NCBI GenBank assembly: GCA_004555335.1
Contig: SFII01000001.1
Span: forward strand, 6,509-70,508
Reading direction: 5' to 3'
Length of the DNA: 64,000 nucleotides
From: Coriobacteriaceae bacterium
Lineage (GTDB): Bacteria > Actinomycetota > Coriobacteriia > Coriobacteriales > Eggerthellaceae
Part shown: piece after piece, positions 62,125 to 64,000 of the stretch
Layout: every line of letters starts with the position of its first letter
How positions within the stretch are numbered: position 1 is the first letter of the stretch
Notes under the pieces: generated by a model
What the model saw: only the letters and a program-made list of their open reading frames with translations
Database searches by the model: none
Told to the model about the DNA's origin: nothing
Position numbers and translations under genes: made by a program

Positions 62125-63108
62125 ATGCGCAGGCAGGCGATAGAGGACATCATCGAGGCCTTGAAGCAGGGGGAGGAACCGGTGCTTTCCCAGGAGGATT
62201 TCCCCTGCTTTTCCGAAGGGGCGACGCAGGGGAATCCGAATATCTCCCCCGAAAGCGCCGCCCGCATAGCGCGCCAGATGGATGCGCGCGATCTGCCCGT
62301 CTTCGAGCGGGCGCTGCAGGCGATCGATCGAAACGAGCAGGCGTGGATCGGTTTCAAGTTCGTCTACGATGCCCAGACCGCCGTGGCAAACGTGGATAAC
62401 GAAGTGACGAAGAAATACGGGGAACAGGGCAGTGCCGACGGCTTGGATGCGGTCTTCTTCTGCAACGATGCGAAGGAGATCGTCTGCGCCCGCGTGCCCA
62501 GTCCCCGCGATGTCTTCCAGATGAAGGACTGCACGCGCGGGCCTTCCATGCACACCGAGCAGTTCGATGGGGTGACCTGGTGCTCGGCTGCGTTGCAGGA
62601 AAAGGTGCGCGTCTGGTTGTTGGGGGCAAGCGATGCGGCGGCGGAAGTGGCGGCGCTTGCCGACCATGTGGGCTTCAAAGTGGTTGCGGTCGATTACGAT
62701 CCCGCATACCTGAATCCCGAACGCTTCCCTTCGGCGCAGCGGGTGCTGTTGGGAAGCTTCGACGAATTGGATGGGATCGCCGCCGATCCGTCCGATTACG
62801 TATGCGTGCTCACCCGCGGCCATATGTTCGATCCGGAGGGCTGCCTGTGGGCGGCGCGCAATAACGTGGCTTTTGCGGGGATGATGGGCTGCAAGGGGAA
62901 GAACGAAACCGTGCGCGGCATCTGCCTTTCCCGCGGCATGACCGAGGCGCAATGGGACGCCATCAAGCGTCCCATCGGGTTGAAGTTCGGTGCGAAATCC
63001 CCTGCGGAGTTGGCAATCGCCATCGTCGCGGAGCTGGTGGATGTGCGCTATCGGCAGCGCTACGACGAGGCTGCGCGCCAGAAGCACGAACTCAGCTTGG
63101 GAAGGTAG
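62125..63108 (+). CDS. XdhC/CoxI family protein
   Basis: 327 residues. The C-terminal half is the XdhC Rossmann domain: VWLLGASDAAAEVAALADHVGFKVVAVDYDP, CVLTRGHMFDPEGCLWAA, GMMGCKGKNETV and PIGLKFGAKSPAELAIAIVAELV. XdhC proteins carry and sulfurate the molybdenum cofactor for xanthine dehydrogenase-type enzymes. No such enzyme is encoded beside it. The start at 62125 is fixed by AAGGAGG 6 bases upstream; frames further upstream have no ribosome site. The glycine motif reads GASDAA rather than the usual GAGH.A. Confidence 0.85.
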   Translation: MRRQAIEDIIEALKQGEEPVLSQEDFPCFSEGATQGNPNISPESAARIARQMDARDLPVFERALQAIDRNEQAWIGFKFVYDAQTAVANVDNEVTKKYGEQGSADGLDAVFFCNDAKEIVCARVPSPRDVFQMKDCTRGPSMHTEQFDGVTWCSAALQEKVRVWLLGASDAAAEVAALADHVGFKVVAVDYDPAYLNPERFPSAQRVLLGSFDELDGIAADPSDYVCVLTRGHMFDPEGCLWAARNNVAFAGMMGCKGKNETVRGICLSRGMTEAQWDAIKRPIGLKFGAKSPAELAIAIVAELVDVRYRQRYDEAARQKHELSLGR

Positions 63109-63124
63109 CCTGCGTGCTGCCGGT

Positions 63125-64000
63125 TTAGAACACGCTGCCCCCGCCGCTTCCCGTTCCGGTCGGGGCAGCGCCCATGGCTCCCAGCATGCCGCTGATCTGG
63201 TCGCCGTAGAGGAACAGGAAGGTGAACTCCACGGCGATTGCGGCGGCAAAGCCGACGCCCGCCCACTTGAGCATCTCGATGCGCACGGTCGCGGGTTGGC
63301 GCATACCCAAGATAAACACGATGAAAAGCCCCAGGAATCCGAAGAGGAAGCCCAAGCCCGACCAGATGGCCTTCTGCATGGTGTTGGGTACGAAACGGCC
63401 GCCCGTTTCCTCGGGTAAGGGCGGCGGGGCGAAGGGGTCGACTCCGCGCCCGAAGGGGTTCGATTCGTTGTCGAAGGGGTTTTCCTCGTTGAAGCCCTTC
63501 GGGGGTTCGGGCGCCCCAGGTGCCGTCTGCCTGCGGGCGGGGGCCTGTGCGTTTTCCGGATTCCGGTATCCTTCGCGGGGCGAGTCCGGGTCGGCAGGCG
63601 CCGCCTTCGGCGCGGCATTGCGTGCGGCATTGGGGTAGCGCCTGTTGGGGGAATATTCGCGGGGCGGCTCGCCCATCATGCCGTTTCCGGTGCGGGGGAT
63701 GCTTCCGCTTCCAGGTCCGGTGCATGCGCCCGGATTGCCGGGGGCGATCAGATAGGCTTTCAAATCGTCGTTGAGCATGCGGATGCGCTCGCCGTCGTCT
63801 TCGGCGCTTGTTTTCCAGAATAGGAATCCCATGATGCCCGTTGCGTCGAAATCGAAGCGGTCCATCGCAAGGGGCTGCTTCCATTGGCGGCAGAAGGCGT
63901 CGTAGTCCATGGTGGTTCCGGCGGGGGTGCCTGCAGGCGGGTTGAGCACCGACATGCAGTACAGGTCGCTTCCCGCATGGGCGAATGCGGCATCCCAGTC
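63125..64000 (-). CDS. Unknown membrane protein, N-terminus beyond right edge
   Basis: At least 291 codons; the frame is open to the right edge, reading WDAAFAHAGSDLYC just before the first internal Met, and no ribosome site precedes that Met, so the true start lies outside the window. The N-terminal part looks globular (DYDAFCRQWKQPL ... GIMGFLFWKTS). A Pro/Asn/Arg-rich flexible middle follows (FNEENPFDNESNPFGRGVDPF). Two membrane helices lie near the C-terminus (IWSGLGFLFGFLGLFIVFILG and VGFAAAIAVEFTFLFLYG), before a Gly-rich end. Not recognised. Convergent with the XdhC gene, with only 16 bases between stops. Confidence 0.65.
   Translation of the reverse strand, partial: DWDAAFAHAGSDLYCMSVLNPPAGTPAGTTMDYDAFCRQWKQPLAMDRFDFDATGIMGFLFWKTSAEDDGERIRMLNDDLKAYLIAPGNPGACTGPGSGSIPRTGNGMMGEPPREYSPNRRYPNAARNAAPKAAPADPDSPREGYRNPENAQAPARRQTAPGAPEPPKGFNEENPFDNESNPFGRGVDPFAPPPLPEETGGRFVPNTMQKAIWSGLGFLFGFLGLFIVFILGMRQPATVRIEMLKWAGVGFAAAIAVEFTFLFLYGDQISGMLGAMGAAPTGTGSGGGSVF

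Overview
The window is a gene-dense, GC-rich bacterial chromosome segment (roughly 60% GC by eye) made almost entirely of core genes. I see no phage, insertion sequence, CRISPR array or rRNA. An F-type ATP synthase operon, GatCAB, class B sortase, lone LarB/LarC, superoxide reductase, many GTG/TTG starts and extended -10 promoters suggest an anaerobic or microaerophilic high-GC Gram-positive bacterium. Class Coriobacteriia (Eggerthella-like) is my best guess; this is inference, not a database result.

Layout. 1-3.1 kb: end of murA and a large LytR-CpsA-Psr-like membrane protein whose usual arginines are missing. 3.2-5 kb: NifU-like scaffold (minus strand), lgt, superoxide reductase. 5-11.5 kb: a run of a BaiN-like flavoprotein, an FAD dehydrogenase fused to a TsaC/YrdC domain, a lipase-like hydrolase translationally coupled to glpK, and rpiB. 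11.5-13.4 kb: glyA and a dCMP-deaminase-like gene. 13.4-20.6 kb: atpI-like, atpB, E, F, H, A, G, D, C. 20.7-25.4 kb: dnaE, truA, a small CxxC protein. 25.6-31 kb: an NSS-family transporter, ychF, aroD, larB, a short larC and a VanZ-family protein. 31-34.5 kb: gatCAB. 34.5-42.2 kb: FtsB/DivIC-like protein, ppx/gppA, tRNA-Leu(TAA), a polyprenyl synthase, a cytoplasmic peptidoglycan-binding-domain protein, glmU, prs, pth. 42.3-49.7 kb: a RecJ-RecQ fusion, rsh (RelA/SpoT), an MBL-fold hydrolase, a PhoU-like DUF47 protein. 49.8-53.5 kb: TRIC/UPF0126 membrane protein (minus), lysC, asd. 53.5-59.2 kb: a small frameshifted gene and ppk1 on the minus strand, and divergent pap. 59.2-64 kb: class B sortase, purM, purN, an XdhC-family protein and an incomplete unknown membrane protein.

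How the genes fit together. Cell-envelope functions recur: murA, the LCP-like protein, lgt, glmU, polyprenyl synthase, the PGBD protein, FtsB-like protein, sortase. A second theme is polyphosphate and stringent-response metabolism: ppk1, pap, ppx/gppA, rsh and a PhoU-like protein.

Most unusual signal: Ppk1 has a roughly 300-residue acidic, low-complexity C-terminal extension. It contains a VRSAGGxPIxP motif and a basic amphipathic tail ending in GRNK. A separate 85-codon gene just downstream of ppk1 carries the same motif twice and the same kind of tail, and is interrupted by a seven-base G/C homopolymer that shifts the frame. Two domain fusions (FAD dehydrogenase-TsaC and RecJ-RecQ) are the next most interesting features.
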